Below are positions 17,118 to 26,995 of a DNA stretch of 64,000 bases, one piece after another. Below the pieces are notes generated by a model. That model did not search any database, was not told the origin of the DNA, and saw only the letters and a list, made by a program, of their open reading frames with translations. Position 1 is the stretch's first letter; every line of letters begins with the position of its first letter. The position numbers and the translations under genes were made by a program. Source of the stretch: CAWGYT01 sp963826795 (GTDB lineage: Bacteria; Planctomycetota; Planctomycetia; Pirellulales; Pirellulaceae); assembly GCA_963826795.1 (NCBI GenBank), contig CAWGYT010000010.1, forward strand, positions 124,001 to 188,000. The letters run 5' to 3'.

Positions 17118-18101
17118 ATGAACATCTTGGTATCCGGTGGCGCGGGTTACGTCGGGTCTCACACGGCCCGGCTCTTGGACCAGGCAGGCCACCGGGTTTG
17201 GATTTACGACAATCTGGTGACCGGTCACCGCGAGGCCGCCCTTCCAGGCCGACTGATTGAAGGCCAGCTGAGTGATCGCGCCGCGTTGCTCGACGTGCTT
17301 CGTCAGAAGGAAATTGAGGCCGTTTTTCATTTCGCGGCGTTCGCTTTGGTGGGCGAGTCCGTCGCACATCCGGATCGGTACTACCACAATAACGTGGTTT
17401 GCACGTTGAATTTACTGGAAGCGATGCGAGAATCCGGCGTGCGGAAGATGGTGTTCTCAAGCACCACCGCGACCTACGGCGTGCCGAGCCGCATCCCGAT
17501 CAAGGAGGACGAGCGGCAGGACCCAATCAACCCTTACGGTTTTACCAAGCTGGTGATCGAGCGGGCCCTGGAGGACTACGCCGTCGCGTACGACTTCGCG
17601 TATGCGGCCCTGCGATACTTCAACGCGGCCGGTGCCTCACCTGCCGGTGACCTGGGTGAAGATCATGACCCCGAATCGCATTTGATCCCGATCGTGCTGC
17701 AAGTCGCCCTCGGCCAACGGGATCGAATCTCGGTTTTCGGCGACGACTATCCGACGGCTGATGGAACCTGCATCCGCGACTACGTGCATGTCGATGATCT
17801 GGGGCAGGCCCACCTGCAGGCCCTGCCGCGTCTTCAAGCCGGTCAGGGCCTGAAGGTCAACTTGGGTACGGGAAAAGGGCACAGCGTCCGTGAAATCATC
17901 GACGCTTGCCGTCGCGTCACAGGGCATGCAATCCCCGAAATCATCGCGCCACGCCGCCCCGGCGATCCGCCGGAACTTGTGGCCGACGCGACCAAAGCGC
18001 GAGAGTTGCTCGAGTGGTCGCCCGCCTACACCGAGATTGACGCGATCGTCGAGACGGCGTGGCGGTGGCATCGCACGCATCCAAACGGATTCGGCCCTTG
18101 A
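17118..18101 (+). CDS. galE: UDP-glucose 4-epimerase
   Basis: 327 residues, the normal GalE length. The Rossmann NAD site GGAGYVGSH is at residues 7-15. The short-chain dehydrogenase catalytic pair Tyr140-x3-Lys144 (NPYGFTK) and Thr116 in the Ser/Thr position (FSSTTATYG) are present. FNAAGASPAGDLGEDHDPESHLIPIVLQVALG and FGDDYPTADGTCIRDYVHVDDL are the classic epimerase blocks. The enzyme interconverts UDP-glucose and UDP-galactose for Leloir catabolism and envelope polysaccharide. ATG 17118 follows GGGGGAAAG at ideal spacing; the open frame further upstream crosses the palindrome and is not coding. Confidence 0.94.
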   Translation: MNILVSGGAGYVGSHTARLLDQAGHRVWIYDNLVTGHREAALPGRLIEGQLSDRAALLDVLRQKEIEAVFHFAAFALVGESVAHPDRYYHNNVVCTLNLLEAMRESGVRKMVFSSTTATYGVPSRIPIKEDERQDPINPYGFTKLVIERALEDYAVAYDFAYAALRYFNAAGASPAGDLGEDHDPESHLIPIVLQVALGQRDRISVFGDDYPTADGTCIRDYVHVDDLGQAHLQALPRLQAGQGLKVNLGTGKGHSVREIIDACRRVTGHAIPEIIAPRRPGDPPELVADATKARELLEWSPAYTEIDAIVETAWRWHRTHPNGFGP

Positions 18102-18189
18102 GGTCAGAAGCTCACGGAGTCCATGCCTCGCCTGACAGATGCCCCACCTGGTCGCGTGGAGCGCATCGCTCGGCCGCGGCACATCCACG

Positions 18190-19457
18190 ATGCAAAAGAT
18201 CATTATCGAAAAGCCGTACCGCTTCATACCGCCGCATCGCGGTAACTGGTGGCCGAATTTCATCCAGCGTTTTCGACTGATTGATCGCTATCTCAAACGA
18301 AACGAGGGAATCGAATCCTATGAGGTTCGCCACGCCGATCGCCTGCGGGCCTCGCTGGCGTCCGGTCACGGCATTTTGCTGACACCGAACCATTGTCGTC
18401 CTGGTGATCCCGTCACGCTGGGTTGGTTGGCGCGAGAAACCAACACGCACGTCTACGCCATGGCCAGTTGGCATTTGTTTAACCAGGATCGCTTCACGGC
18501 CTGGGCCATTCAGAAAATGGGCGCCTTCAGCGTCTACCGGGAAGGGATGGACCGCAAGGCGATCGAAACGGCCATCGACATTTTGGCCCGGGCTGAGCGT
18601 CCGCTGATTCTTTTTCCCGAGGGCGCTGTCACTCGCACCAATGACAAGCTGAGCGCACTGTTGGACGGCGTGGCTTTCATCGCACGCTCCGGTGCGCCCG
18701 ACGCCAGAAGCTCGTGCCGAACGGCCAGGTGGTTATCCACCCGGTGGCGATCAAGTATCGTTTTCGCGGTGACTTAGCCCAGACGTTGGATCCCGTGCTT
18801 TCCGAGATCGAGGCACGTTTCTCTTGGCGGCCCCAATCCAATCGCCCCTTACTGGAACGAATCCGCACGGTCGGCTTCGGCCTGTTGGCGCTCAAGGAAA
18901 TCGAATACTTCGGCCAGCCCCGACCCGGAAAACTTTCCGAACGGCTCCGCCGACTGACCGATCGACTGCTCCACCCGATCGAGCAAGAGTGGCTGGGCAC
19001 GACCCAGGAAGGGCCCGTGGTGCCTCGCATCAAGAATCTCCGCATGAAGATCCTGCCCGACATGATCCAGGGTGACGTGTCGCCGGAGGAGCGAGCCCGG
19101 CGCTGGGAACAATTGGCCGACATCTACTTGAGTCAGCAGGTCGTCAGTTATCCGCCGGATTACTTGACAATGTCGCCTTCCATCGATCGCCTGCTGGAAA
19201 CCGTCGAACGCTACGAAGAGGATTTGACGGACCGGGTGCGCGTTCACGGTCGCTTGCACGCGACGATTGAAGTGGGTGAGGCCATCGCGGTCGACGGACA
19301 ACGAGATCGAAAGGCCGCTGTCGACCCGATCATGATCCAGATCGAAACGACGCTGCAAGGCATGTTGGACCGACTCGCTCAGGATTCAATACCGAGCGCC
19401 ACCGGGCCGACGACCGAAGCCATCCCTCCGGCGAACTCCGAACCATCATGGCCCTGA
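18190..19457 (+). CDS. 1-acyl-glycerol-3-phosphate acyltransferase family protein (PlsC-like), frameshifted
   Basis: From ATG 18190 (MQKIIIEKPYRFIPPHRGNWWPNFIQ) the first half holds the acyltransferase motif I NHxxxxD as NHCRPGDP and motif III FPEGAVTR. A one-base loss near 18705 shifts the frame; the second half (KLVPNGQVVIHPVAIKYRF...) continues to 19457 for a total of about 422 residues. The long C-terminal half (ISRYGVQ-free, rich in charged helices) is larger than a minimal PlsC, so the substrate may not be lysophosphatidate. The TGA overlaps the ATG of the ABC ATPase by 10 bases, so they are likely translated together. Inferred role: phospholipid or other acyl transfer at the membrane. 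Confidence 0.75.
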
Positions 19458-20134
19458 TCGAACTCCGCGACATTCGCAAAATTTACCAACGCGGCGAGGT
19501 CGAAGTGCAGGCCCTGGCCGGCGTGAGCCTCGATATCCAGCAGGGCGAATACGTCTCCCTCGTCGGTCAATCGGGGTCCGGCAAGTCCACCCTGATGAAT
19601 ACGCTCGGCTGCCTCGATCGCCCGACCTCGGGCAGCTACCATTTGGCCGGCGAGGAAGTCATGCAGATGTCCGCCGACGCGCGAGCTCGCCTGCGGAACA
19701 CGCAGATCGGTTTCGTCTTCCAGAACTTCAATCTCTTGAATCGAACCTCCGCCCTGGAGAACGTCGAGCTGCCCTTGCTCTACTCGCGCAACATCTCGCG
19801 CCGCGAGCGCCAACGTCGAGCACAGGAATTGCTCGAGATGGTCGGCCTGAGTGATCGCATGGACCATCATCCTGGACAGCTTTCCGGTGGCCAGCAGCAG
19901 CGGGTGGCCATTGCCCGGGCCCTGGTCAATCGCCCGTCGATCCTGATGGCCGACGAACCCACGGGCAACCTCGACTCACGAACGAGCGATGACATCATTC
20001 GCCTGTTTCGCGAGCTCAATTCGCAGCAGAACATCACGATCATCCTCGTGACCCATGACCGCGAAATCGCCGTCAACGCCAAACGTACCGTAACCCTCAA
20101 AGACGGCCTGGTTACGCTTGACGAGTTAAACTGA
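19448..20134 (+). CDS. ABC transporter ATP-binding protein, MacB/LolD family
   Basis: 228 residues. Walker A GQSGSGKST is at residues 40-48, the Q-loop is in FVFQNFNLL, the signature is LSGGQQQR, Walker B is ILMADEPTGNLDS and the H-loop is LVTHD. The NFNLL-x-RTSALENVELPLLYS block is typical of MacB/LolD-type ATPases that drive mechanotransmission rather than channel transport. A dedicated permease of the same type lies on the opposite strand at 22201-23441 and a TolC-like protein directly follows, so it probably powers that exporter. Confidence 0.9.
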   Translation: MALIELRDIRKIYQRGEVEVQALAGVSLDIQQGEYVSLVGQSGSGKSTLMNTLGCLDRPTSGSYHLAGEEVMQMSADARARLRNTQIGFVFQNFNLLNRTSALENVELPLLYSRNISRRERQRRAQELLEMVGLSDRMDHHPGQLSGGQQQRVAIARALVNRPSILMADEPTGNLDSRTSDDIIRLFRELNSQQNITIILVTHDREIAVNAKRTVTLKDGLVTLDELN

Positions 20135-20275
20135 AAGGCCAACGGCAGGGCGGCCACGGGCCACCGCGAGCCGTCATTTGCCCGGGGCCGTTTTCGTCGT
20201 GGGTTGCGACGGGATTGGCGAAAACCGCCGCCTTTGGCTGATGGCAAATCGGGCGGAATCCGAACCTAAGTAGGT

Positions 20276-22177
20276 ATGACCCGCCGAACCGTTCTCACCC
20301 TCAGCCTCGTGGCGGCAGTCCTTGCGCCCTCCGCAAACTCCGCCCTCGTCGCCCAGCGTGCCGTCCTCGGAATCTTCCCGCCTCAGCGCCGTGTTCCCAT
20401 TCGCGACCCCGCGACACTGCCGGCCGCCAGGATTCCGAGCGACATCGCGCCGCCGCCGACGGTCTCGACGCGCGCCGAGCAGCCTCCCGAAGAACCGTTC
20501 TACTTGGATGAGGCCATCCGCCAGGCCCTGCGCAACGCCGACGCGATTCGTGTGCTTTCGGCGAACGGCGCCGCGAGCACCGGGCAGACGATTTACGACC
20601 CGGCGATCGTCACCACGCGCATCGATCAACGGCAGGCGATATTCGACCCGACGTTCGAGATGCGGCACGACTTTTTCCGTAACGAAACGCCGCTGCCGCT
20701 GGTCGATCCCCTCGATCCCAGTCGCGCTATTTTTGAAGGCACCCGCAGCGACATCTATGACACGTCACTGGGCGTTAGCAAGCAACTGCAGACGGGCGGG
20801 CGCACGACGCTGCAGACCAACGTCGATCGAATCCGGAGGACCCCGCGATTGGGCGACCTCAATCCCGACTCGAGGTCGTCGCTGGATCTCAGCGTCACGC
20901 AGCCCTTGCTGCGGGGTGCCGGAGTGGCCGTGAACCGCGTGCCAATCCTGCTGGCCCGGATCGACGCCGAGACGTCCTATTTCCGCCTCAAAGACTCGGT
21001 CCAGGAGACGGTGCGCGGCGTCATTCAAGGCTACTGGGACCTCGTCGCGGCCCGGACCAACGTCTGGGCCATCGAACAGCAGGTCAAACAGGCCGAGTTC
21101 GCCGTGCGACGCGAAACGATGAGCATGCAAATCGGATCATCCAACAAGGCGCAGTATTCTCAGGCGCTGCTGGCCCTCACGAACTTCCGCGCCAATTTGA
21201 TCGCCGCCCGCTCGACGGTCCTCGATCGCGAGGCTTCGTTGCGGGGAATCCTCGGCTTGCCGCCGACGTCGCCCGACGCCTTGATTCCGCTCACCGCACC
21301 GGTCACAACCCGCTACGAATTCGATTGGGAGGGACTGCTTCAGCTGGCCGAGCGTTACCGTCCCGATATCATTGAACTGAAACTGATCCTCGAGGCGGAC
21401 TACCAACTGCTGCTGCAAGCAACGAACCGGGCGCTGCCTCAATTCGATGCGGTGATGCTCTACCGTTGGAACGGTCTGGAGGGCGAATTGCCGGTAGGAT
21501 CCAATGTCCGCACGGAGCCGGGCGCGTTCACCGACTGGCAACTCGGCGTGAATTTCTCGGTCCCGCTGGGGCTGCGACAGTCGCGCGCCCAGCTTCGCGA
21601 ACAAGAATTGATCATCTCGCGAGATCGCGTCAATCTCGACCAGGCGATGTTGCAAGTCGTCCACGACCTGGCCAGCAATTTGCGGCGAATCGACCGGCTC
21701 TTCAGTCGCTATGAAGCCTTCACGCAGACGCGAATGGCGGCGATTGACAACTTGGAGCAACAGTTGGCAGGATTCAACAACGGGAGCATCGACTTCATCA
21801 ACGTCTTGCAAGCGCTCACCGACTGGGGCAATTCGGTGAGCAACGAGGCGGCCGCCTTGGCGCAATACAACGTCGAGCTTGCCAATCTCGAGCAGCAAAC
21901 CGGCACGCTGCTTGAGTCTCACGGGATTCGATTCTATGAAGAGCGCTACCGATCGCTCGGCCCGTTGGGCATCTTGGGCGGAACGCGTCCCTTCCCGCGG
22001 GACCTGCGTCCCTCCGACAATCTGCCGCGATACGAAAATTCCGACCAACCCGTCGACGCGATCTTCCGCCAAGATGCGCCCGAAGAGCTGCTCGATCGCC
22101 GCAGTCGATCGCTCAACAAGGCGTCACCCGAACCGATGCCGCTGCCGCCGCCAGAACCCACGCCGCCCGAACGCTAG
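20276..22177 (+). CDS. TolC-like outer membrane efflux protein
   Basis: 633 residues with an N-terminal signal peptide (TVLTLSLVAAVLAPSANSALVAQ). Two structural repeats of outer-membrane-factor type are visible: FYLDEAIRQALRNADAIRVLSANG opens the first helical pair, and the second begins near DWEGLLQLAERYRPDIIELKLILEADYQLL. Long helices (SVQETVRGVIQGYWDLVAARTNVWAIEQQVKQAEFAVRRE) carry the heptad pattern of the TolC tunnel. The C-terminus is proline-rich (PLPPPEPTPPER), unlike classical TolC. It would form the outer-membrane channel for the MacA/MacB pair encoded convergently downstream. Confidence 0.85.
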   Translation: MTRRTVLTLSLVAAVLAPSANSALVAQRAVLGIFPPQRRVPIRDPATLPAARIPSDIAPPPTVSTRAEQPPEEPFYLDEAIRQALRNADAIRVLSANGAASTGQTIYDPAIVTTRIDQRQAIFDPTFEMRHDFFRNETPLPLVDPLDPSRAIFEGTRSDIYDTSLGVSKQLQTGGRTTLQTNVDRIRRTPRLGDLNPDSRSSLDLSVTQPLLRGAGVAVNRVPILLARIDAETSYFRLKDSVQETVRGVIQGYWDLVAARTNVWAIEQQVKQAEFAVRRETMSMQIGSSNKAQYSQALLALTNFRANLIAARSTVLDREASLRGILGLPPTSPDALIPLTAPVTTRYEFDWEGLLQLAERYRPDIIELKLILEADYQLLLQATNRALPQFDAVMLYRWNGLEGELPVGSNVRTEPGAFTDWQLGVNFSVPLGLRQSRAQLREQELIISRDRVNLDQAMLQVVHDLASNLRRIDRLFSRYEAFTQTRMAAIDNLEQQLAGFNNGSIDFINVLQALTDWGNSVSNEAAALAQYNVELANLEQQTGTLLESHGIRFYEERYRSLGPLGILGGTRPFPRDLRPSDNLPRYENSDQPVDAIFRQDAPEELLDRRSRSLNKASPEPMPLPPPEPTPPER

Positions 22178-22200
22178 GGCTTCGCCCGTGGCCGCCGGCG

Positions 22201-23441
22201 CTATTCGTACCGCAGCGCTTCGATCGGATCGAGACGACTCGCGCGGCGGGCCGGGTAGTAGCCGAAAAAAATGCCCACCAATGCCGCGAAGCCGATCGCC
22301 AGAAACGCGGCGGGAAGTGAAATCACGACGGGCCAGGGAGTGCCCTTGGTCCAGGAATTAATCGCCAGCGTGATGCCGGTTGAGGCCGCCACGCCCAGCA
22401 ACAAACCGATCAAGCCACCGACGCATGAAAGAATCACCGACTCAACGAGAAACTGGCGCAAGATGTCGCGTCCTCGCGCCCCAACGGCCATGCGGATGCC
22501 GATTTCGCGAGTTCGCTCGGTGACCGAGACCAACATGATATTCATAATCCCGACGCCTCCCACGAGCAAGGATATCCCTGCGATCGACGACAGCAGAAGC
22601 GTCAGAATCCCGGTCACGGTTTGCAACATATTCGAGATTTCCGTCGTACTCTGAACGCCAAAGTCCGCGACTTCGCCCGGCGCGATCTGATGTCGGTCGA
22701 GCAGAATCTGTTCGATCTCGCGTGTGGCTTCCGCCATCCGCTCTGCCGACCGAGCTGATGCCATGATCAAATTGACGTTGTCAAAACTTGAGCCCCAGAG
22801 TCGCTTGCGAACGGTCGTGTACGGCAAGAGCACAATGTTGTCCTGATCGTCCCCGACAATGTTCGCTCCCTTCTCGTTCAGAACTCCGATGATCCGAAAC
22901 GGGATATTACGAATCCGCACGGTTTGCCCTAGCGGATTGATGGTTTGAAACAGGCGAGCCACAATCGTGCGGCCCACGACACACACCTTGGACGCGCTGG
23001 CGATATCTCGCTCGGTAAAAAAACCGCCGTCCTGAATCTGCCAGTTGCGCACCGTCAGATACTCGACACCCACACCCATCATTTCGCGCGGCACCAATTG
23101 TTGTTCCCGTAAATCACCTGGCCGCCCGCACCGACCAACGGCGAACTGGCAATCACGCTCTCGCACTCGCGCCCGATGGCTGACGCGTCGGACGCCGTGA
23201 GGGTGACGGAACGTTCCTGTTGCACGCCCGATCGGCGCCGCATCTCGGGGTAAATCACGATCACGTTCGTCCCCAACGACTCGAACTGCCCCATCACCAA
23301 TTGGCTGGCACTTTGGCCCACCGAGACCATCGTGGTGACGGCGGCGATCCCAATCACCACCCCCAACACCGTCAATCCAGCGCACAACTTGTTCTTCGCC
23401 AACGCCCTCAGAGCGACTCGAATTGTGAGCGTCAGATCCAT
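22201..23441 (-). CDS. ABC transporter permease, MacB type (frameshift near N-terminal third)
   Basis: ATG 23441 starts MDLTLTIRVALRALAKNKLCAGLTVLGVVIGIAAVTTMVSVG, the first MacB/FtsX transmembrane helix followed by the periplasmic domain start (VMGQFESLGTNVIVIYPEMRRRSG). A one-base loss near 23094 shifts the frame; the -1 frame continues WVPREMMGVGVEYLTVRNWQIQDGGFFTERD, typical MacB periplasmic sequence. The last third holds three helices (ITGILTLLLSSIAGISLLVGGVGIMNIMLVSVTERTREIGIRMAVGA is the FtsX core) and ends YPARRASRLDPIEALRYE. About 414 residues in all. It lacks its own ATPase domain, which is supplied by the gene at 19448. Confidence 0.85.
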
Positions 23442-23453
23442 CTTCGCAGTTCC

Positions 23454-24716
23454 TTATTTCTTGACCTGAACGGCCACGACGACGGAATCGCCGGGCTTGA
23501 GATCGCCCGACACCAATTCGGCGTGCCGATAATCGCTGATCCCCAATTGGACTTCGACAGCACGAAGCAAGTCGCCGTCTTTCAGCCAAACGTGGCGACG
23601 TTGTTGTCGTCGAGCTTCGACCAATTCTTCCACGTCCATCGCCGCCGGCGTCTGCGTCTTATCCTCCTCGTCGGTTGCCTGATCCGCGCGTCCTTCGATC
23701 AGGTGCCGGTCTTCCGGCCGAACATACTCCGTCTTCGGAAAGAAACGGACGGCCGACCAAGGGATGCGGAGGACGTCTGATTTCTCCTCAATTTGAAAGG
23801 TCAGATTAGCCGTCATCCCGGGCAGCAACTTCAGTTCCGGGTTGGGAACCGCCACTACGACCGGATAGGTAATCACATTCTGAATCTCGGTGGAGCTGAG
23901 CCGAATCTCCTTGATCTTCCCCACGAAGAACTCATCCTGATACGCGTCAACGCGGAACCGTACGGGCTGCTCGGCCGCCTGAGCCCGCTTGATTTGGCCG
24001 ATGTCCATTTCGTCGACCGAGGCATAGACGTACATCTCTTCTTGCATCCCCACGCCTAAGATGAATAGTTCCGGCGTCTGAAATTGCGAGGCGAGCGTTT
24101 GGCCCGGGTCAATCTTGCGGTCGATCACCATCCCGTCGGCCGGCGCAGAGATGGTCGTGTAGCGGAGGTTCGTCTTCGAATTTTGGAGGTTGGCTTCGGC
24201 CTGCGCCACCGAGGACTCGGCCAGGGTGAGTTGGGCCTCCAACGACATGCGGCCGAAACGAAGCCGATCCAGTTCGGCGTCCGACACGAAGTCCGGATCT
24301 TCTTTCTCGAGCTCGAAACCTCGCCGCTCGTCGTTCTTGGCTTGCTGCAAAACAGCCGTCACGCGTCGAACTTCCGCGCACGCGGTGGCCAGCGCCGCTT
24401 CATCGCGACGCACGGACGCCTCGTATAGCGCGGGATCGATTTGAGCCAGCACGTCGCCTCGCTTGACCTCGTCGTTGAAATCGACATTCAACTCCACGAT
24501 CGGTCCGGAAACAAAGGCTCCGATTTGCACCTTCAGTTTCGGCTCGACACGCCCCGTTGCGCTTCGCGTCGCCCGGATCGTCCCGCTCGAAAGCGATTCC
24601 AAACGAAACTCCGGCTGGCGCCGTTTCTTCAGATAGGCCTGAACGGGGAACCGGACGGCGGCGATCATCCCCAGCAGGACTGCGAAAATCAGAAACAGGC
24701 GAACGAGCAACCGCAT
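23454..24716 (-). CDS. Periplasmic adaptor (membrane fusion) protein, MacA/HlyD family
   Basis: 420 residues with an N-terminal membrane anchor (LLVRLFLIFAVLLGMIAAVRFPVQAYL). The biotinyl-lipoyl barrel half-motifs are VEPKLKVQIGAFVSGPIVELNVDFNDEVKRGDVLAQIDP and APADGMVIDRKIDPGQTLASQFQTPELFILG, separated by a coiled-coil hairpin (DEAALATACAEVRRVTAVLQQAKN...LTLAESSVAQAEANLQNSKTNL). The C-terminal half is the MacA-type beta-barrel. It lies 12 bases upstream of the permease gene (both on minus), so adaptor and permease are one transcription unit, convergent with the ATPase-TolC unit. Confidence 0.88.
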   Translation of the reverse strand: MRLLVRLFLIFAVLLGMIAAVRFPVQAYLKKRRQPEFRLESLSSGTIRATRSATGRVEPKLKVQIGAFVSGPIVELNVDFNDEVKRGDVLAQIDPALYEASVRRDEAALATACAEVRRVTAVLQQAKNDERRGFELEKEDPDFVSDAELDRLRFGRMSLEAQLTLAESSVAQAEANLQNSKTNLRYTTISAPADGMVIDRKIDPGQTLASQFQTPELFILGVGMQEEMYVYASVDEMDIGQIKRAQAAEQPVRFRVDAYQDEFFVGKIKEIRLSSTEIQNVITYPVVVAVPNPELKLLPGMTANLTFQIEEKSDVLRIPWSAVRFFPKTEYVRPEDRHLIEGRADQATDEEDKTQTPAAMDVEELVEARRQQRRHVWLKDGDLLRAVEVQLGISDYRHAELVSGDLKPGDSVVVAVQVKK

Positions 24717-24860
24717 GGATCAAATCGAAAGGCAGAGGGCAGGGGACAGGCCGAGGAACGCGCGCGGGCGGCCATCTCAGTTTACCAGCTGAGCCACCCT
24801 TCCAGCTACCGCAACGGGATCCTGCCCAGGCCGCGAGCGCCGCGCGTTCCCAGTGCCGGT

Positions 24861-25358
24861 TCAGCTCGCCGGCGGGACCGGGGGGGCAAACGTGATCTTG
24901 TCAATTAACTTGATCACATTCCCATCGGGATCGACGTATCCGGAGACGGCGGTGACGGCATCGATCGCATGGGCATATCGCAGCTGGTAATCGCAGTCGA
25001 TTTCGATTTCGGCCTCTCCCACGCTGCCCGGCCCCGCCTCGTCCCCAATCAAACTCCGAATGTGCGCGTGGAGGGAGCGGAAGTCAGGAAAAATCTGGTC
25101 ATTGAGCCGGATCCCATCGGTTGCCAGATTGCCGGCTGCGTCGGCGACGAGTTTTAGTTTTAACGGAGGGAGCACCGAATCGTCGACAGCGCCGGCATTC
25201 GGCGCCGCCAGAGGCATCTTGATATTGAAGTCTCCTTCTTGAGCCACAATCTTGAACGTCATGATGAAGAACACGAGCAATTGAAAGACAATATCGATCA
25301 TGGGGGTCATCTGCAGCTCGATCCCCACCTCCTCGCTAACTCGATGTCGGAACTTCAT
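24861..25358 (-). CDS. ExbD/TolR family protein, second copy
   Basis: 165 residues. One N-terminal transmembrane helix carries the critical aspartate, Asp22 (MTPMIDIVFQLLVFFIMTF), followed by a periplasmic domain rich in charged residues (GEAEIEIDCDYQLRYAHAIDAVTAVSG is the ExbD DQ-like strand pattern). It lies 112 bases after the first ExbD and is the last gene of the Tol/Exb-like cluster. Two dissimilar ExbD copies next to one ExbB suggest a heteromeric plug around one proton-channel complex. Confidence 0.87.
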   Translation of the reverse strand: MKFRHRVSEEVGIELQMTPMIDIVFQLLVFFIMTFKIVAQEGDFNIKMPLAAPNAGAVDDSVLPPLKLKLVADAAGNLATDGIRLNDQIFPDFRSLHAHIRSLIGDEAGPGSVGEAEIEIDCDYQLRYAHAIDAVTAVSGYVDPDGNVIKLIDKITFAPPVPPAS

Positions 25359-25470
25359 GACGCGGGCACCCGGAATGAAACGCGGAGGCGATCCAGCGCC
25401 ACCATTTCAGCGCGGACCGACGTCACACGCCGCGACCTCGTACGACCGTGACGGCCACGCACCTTGAGGG

Positions 25471-25908
25471 TCATTCGATTTTCTCTTCAGCACGCAACGC
25501 GAAGGTTTCGAACTTCGCATCCTGGCAAATCTGGATCACTTCTTGAACCGCCCCCATCGCGGCGTCGGCGTCCGCTCGGATAATCACCGTCGCTTCGCGG
25601 GGCGACTTTTTTCGCAGCTTCAGAAACTCGCCTTCCCGGATCATGTAGGGCTTTAGACCCGTAAGAGACACCTCTTGACCGCTCAGAATCACGTTACCCT
25701 CTTTCGTCAATTGAACGAAAACGGGGTGTTCAAAGGGGGCGTCAGGCGGCTTGGCCAACTCGCTGGTCGGCAATTGTATCAGTTCGTTCTGATCGGCCTC
25801 GGTGAAGTTGATCAAGACCATAAAAAACGCAATCAACTGAAACGTCATGTCGATCATCGGCGTCAGATCGCCTTCGGCCCGAGGTGGCAGGTGTTTCTGA
25901 AAACGCAC
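25471..25908 (-). CDS. ExbD/TolR family protein, first copy
   Basis: 145 residues with the ExbD hallmark GDLTPMIDMTFQLIAFFMV (Asp20 in the single transmembrane helix) and a compact periplasmic domain ending KFETFALRAEEKIE. TVIIRADADAAMGAVQEVIQICQDAKFETFAL is the typical C-terminal ExbD fold segment. It follows the ExbB gene by 80 bases and precedes the second ExbD gene. Confidence 0.88.
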   Translation of the reverse strand: MRFQKHLPPRAEGDLTPMIDMTFQLIAFFMVLINFTEADQNELIQLPTSELAKPPDAPFEHPVFVQLTKEGNVILSGQEVSLTGLKPYMIREGEFLKLRKKSPREATVIIRADADAAMGAVQEVIQICQDAKFETFALRAEEKIE

Positions 25909-25988
25909 GGCAAGAATTCCTCAGTCTGCGACTCCGTCGCGGTCGTTTCGGTTCGCTCACGCCCCACACCCCAGCCGCCCGGACCCAA

Positions 25989-26829
25989 TCACTTCTTCTT
26001 ACTGTCGAATCGACTCATCAAGTTATCGCTCAGGATTCCCACTTCCAGAACCAAGCGGGCAACCCGGTTTCGCAACAGGTTGTAAGCGGCGATGGCCGGG
26101 ATGGCGATGAACAGCCCGATCAACGTCGTAAAGAGTGCGGTCGAAATTCCCTGGGCCAGTTCGGCGGGCTTCGGACTGGTCGCGGTGTTGGCGATCACCT
26201 GAAACGAGCTAATCATGCCGTGGACCGTGCCGAACAGGCCGATCATCGGACTGATGGTTCCGATCAGCGCCATATAGCTCAAGCGGTGCTCGAGCTTCAT
26301 ATTCTCCTCTTCGCCGACCTCTTGCATCGCCTCGATCGCCTGCGGATAGCCGGTCGAGAGCTTGGCCAGCCCCGCCGAAAGGACTTGGCCGAGGAACGAC
26401 TCATCACTCTTGGCCAACTCGTAGGCCTCCTGATACTTTCGCTCGTTCAAATTCGCCTCAAAGGCCTCCACCAGCGGCAAAGGGCAGACATTGTCGCGCC
26501 GGGCCGTGAGCAGATTCATCACGATCAAAGCGACCAAGGTGAACGACAAGAAAAGAAAGATCAGCGAATAGCCCCAGCCGAGCGCCCCAAACGCCCATTC
26601 CAGATACGAGGGCGGATCCCCGTTGGTCGCGGGGGAATCGGCGGCGGCCGGCGCGGCGGCCGGCGGCGGCCGGGGCCGCCTCGATCGCCGCGCCACCGGG
26701 TTCCTCCTGAGCCCTCAGCGGAGCGGACGACGACCCGGCAACCAGCAAGACGCCCCCCAACACCAACGCCCAAAGTCCCAACCCGCGACCATGGACCTCG
26801 TCACGAGTTTCGTTTCGACGCATCTTCAT
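25989..26829 (-). CDS. ExbB/TolQ/MotA family proton channel protein with N-terminal signal sequence (frameshift)
   Basis: From ATG 26829, MKMRRNETRDEVHGRGLGLWALVLGGVLLVAGSSSAPLRAQEEPGG is a signal peptide, then an alanine-rich linker in which the frame shifts by one (between about 26660 and 26690, in a GCGGCCGG repeat). The second frame gives the ExbB core: a first helix (WGYSLIFLFLSFTLVALIVMNLL), a cytoplasmic helical region (EAYELAKSDESFLGQVLSAGL) and two further helices (GTISPMIGLFGTVHGMISSFQVI and ALFTTLIGLFIAIPAIAAYNLL). The GLFGTVxGM and TTxxGLxxAIPA motifs are diagnostic. With the signal peptide this resembles the ExbB proteins that carry a periplasmic N-terminus. It energises envelope functions using proton-motive force. 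Confidence 0.86.
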
Positions 26830-26995
26830 AAACCACTCCTGAACTCAACGACTCCGGAACTTGGTCGAGCCAACCGCAACGAGCGGGCGAGGCTTGGGGG
26901 GGCTTCGGGACGGCGCGGCTTCCGGTCTTGTGACGCACTTCCTATTCTAATCAGCGAACCGAATTGCCGTAAGTCAGCGGGCAACCGAGACCACG

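Noticed and set aside
24109..24908. Plus-strand open frames opposite the MacA-like gene
   Set aside because: Antisense readings of a conserved gene, with arginine/serine-rich composition.
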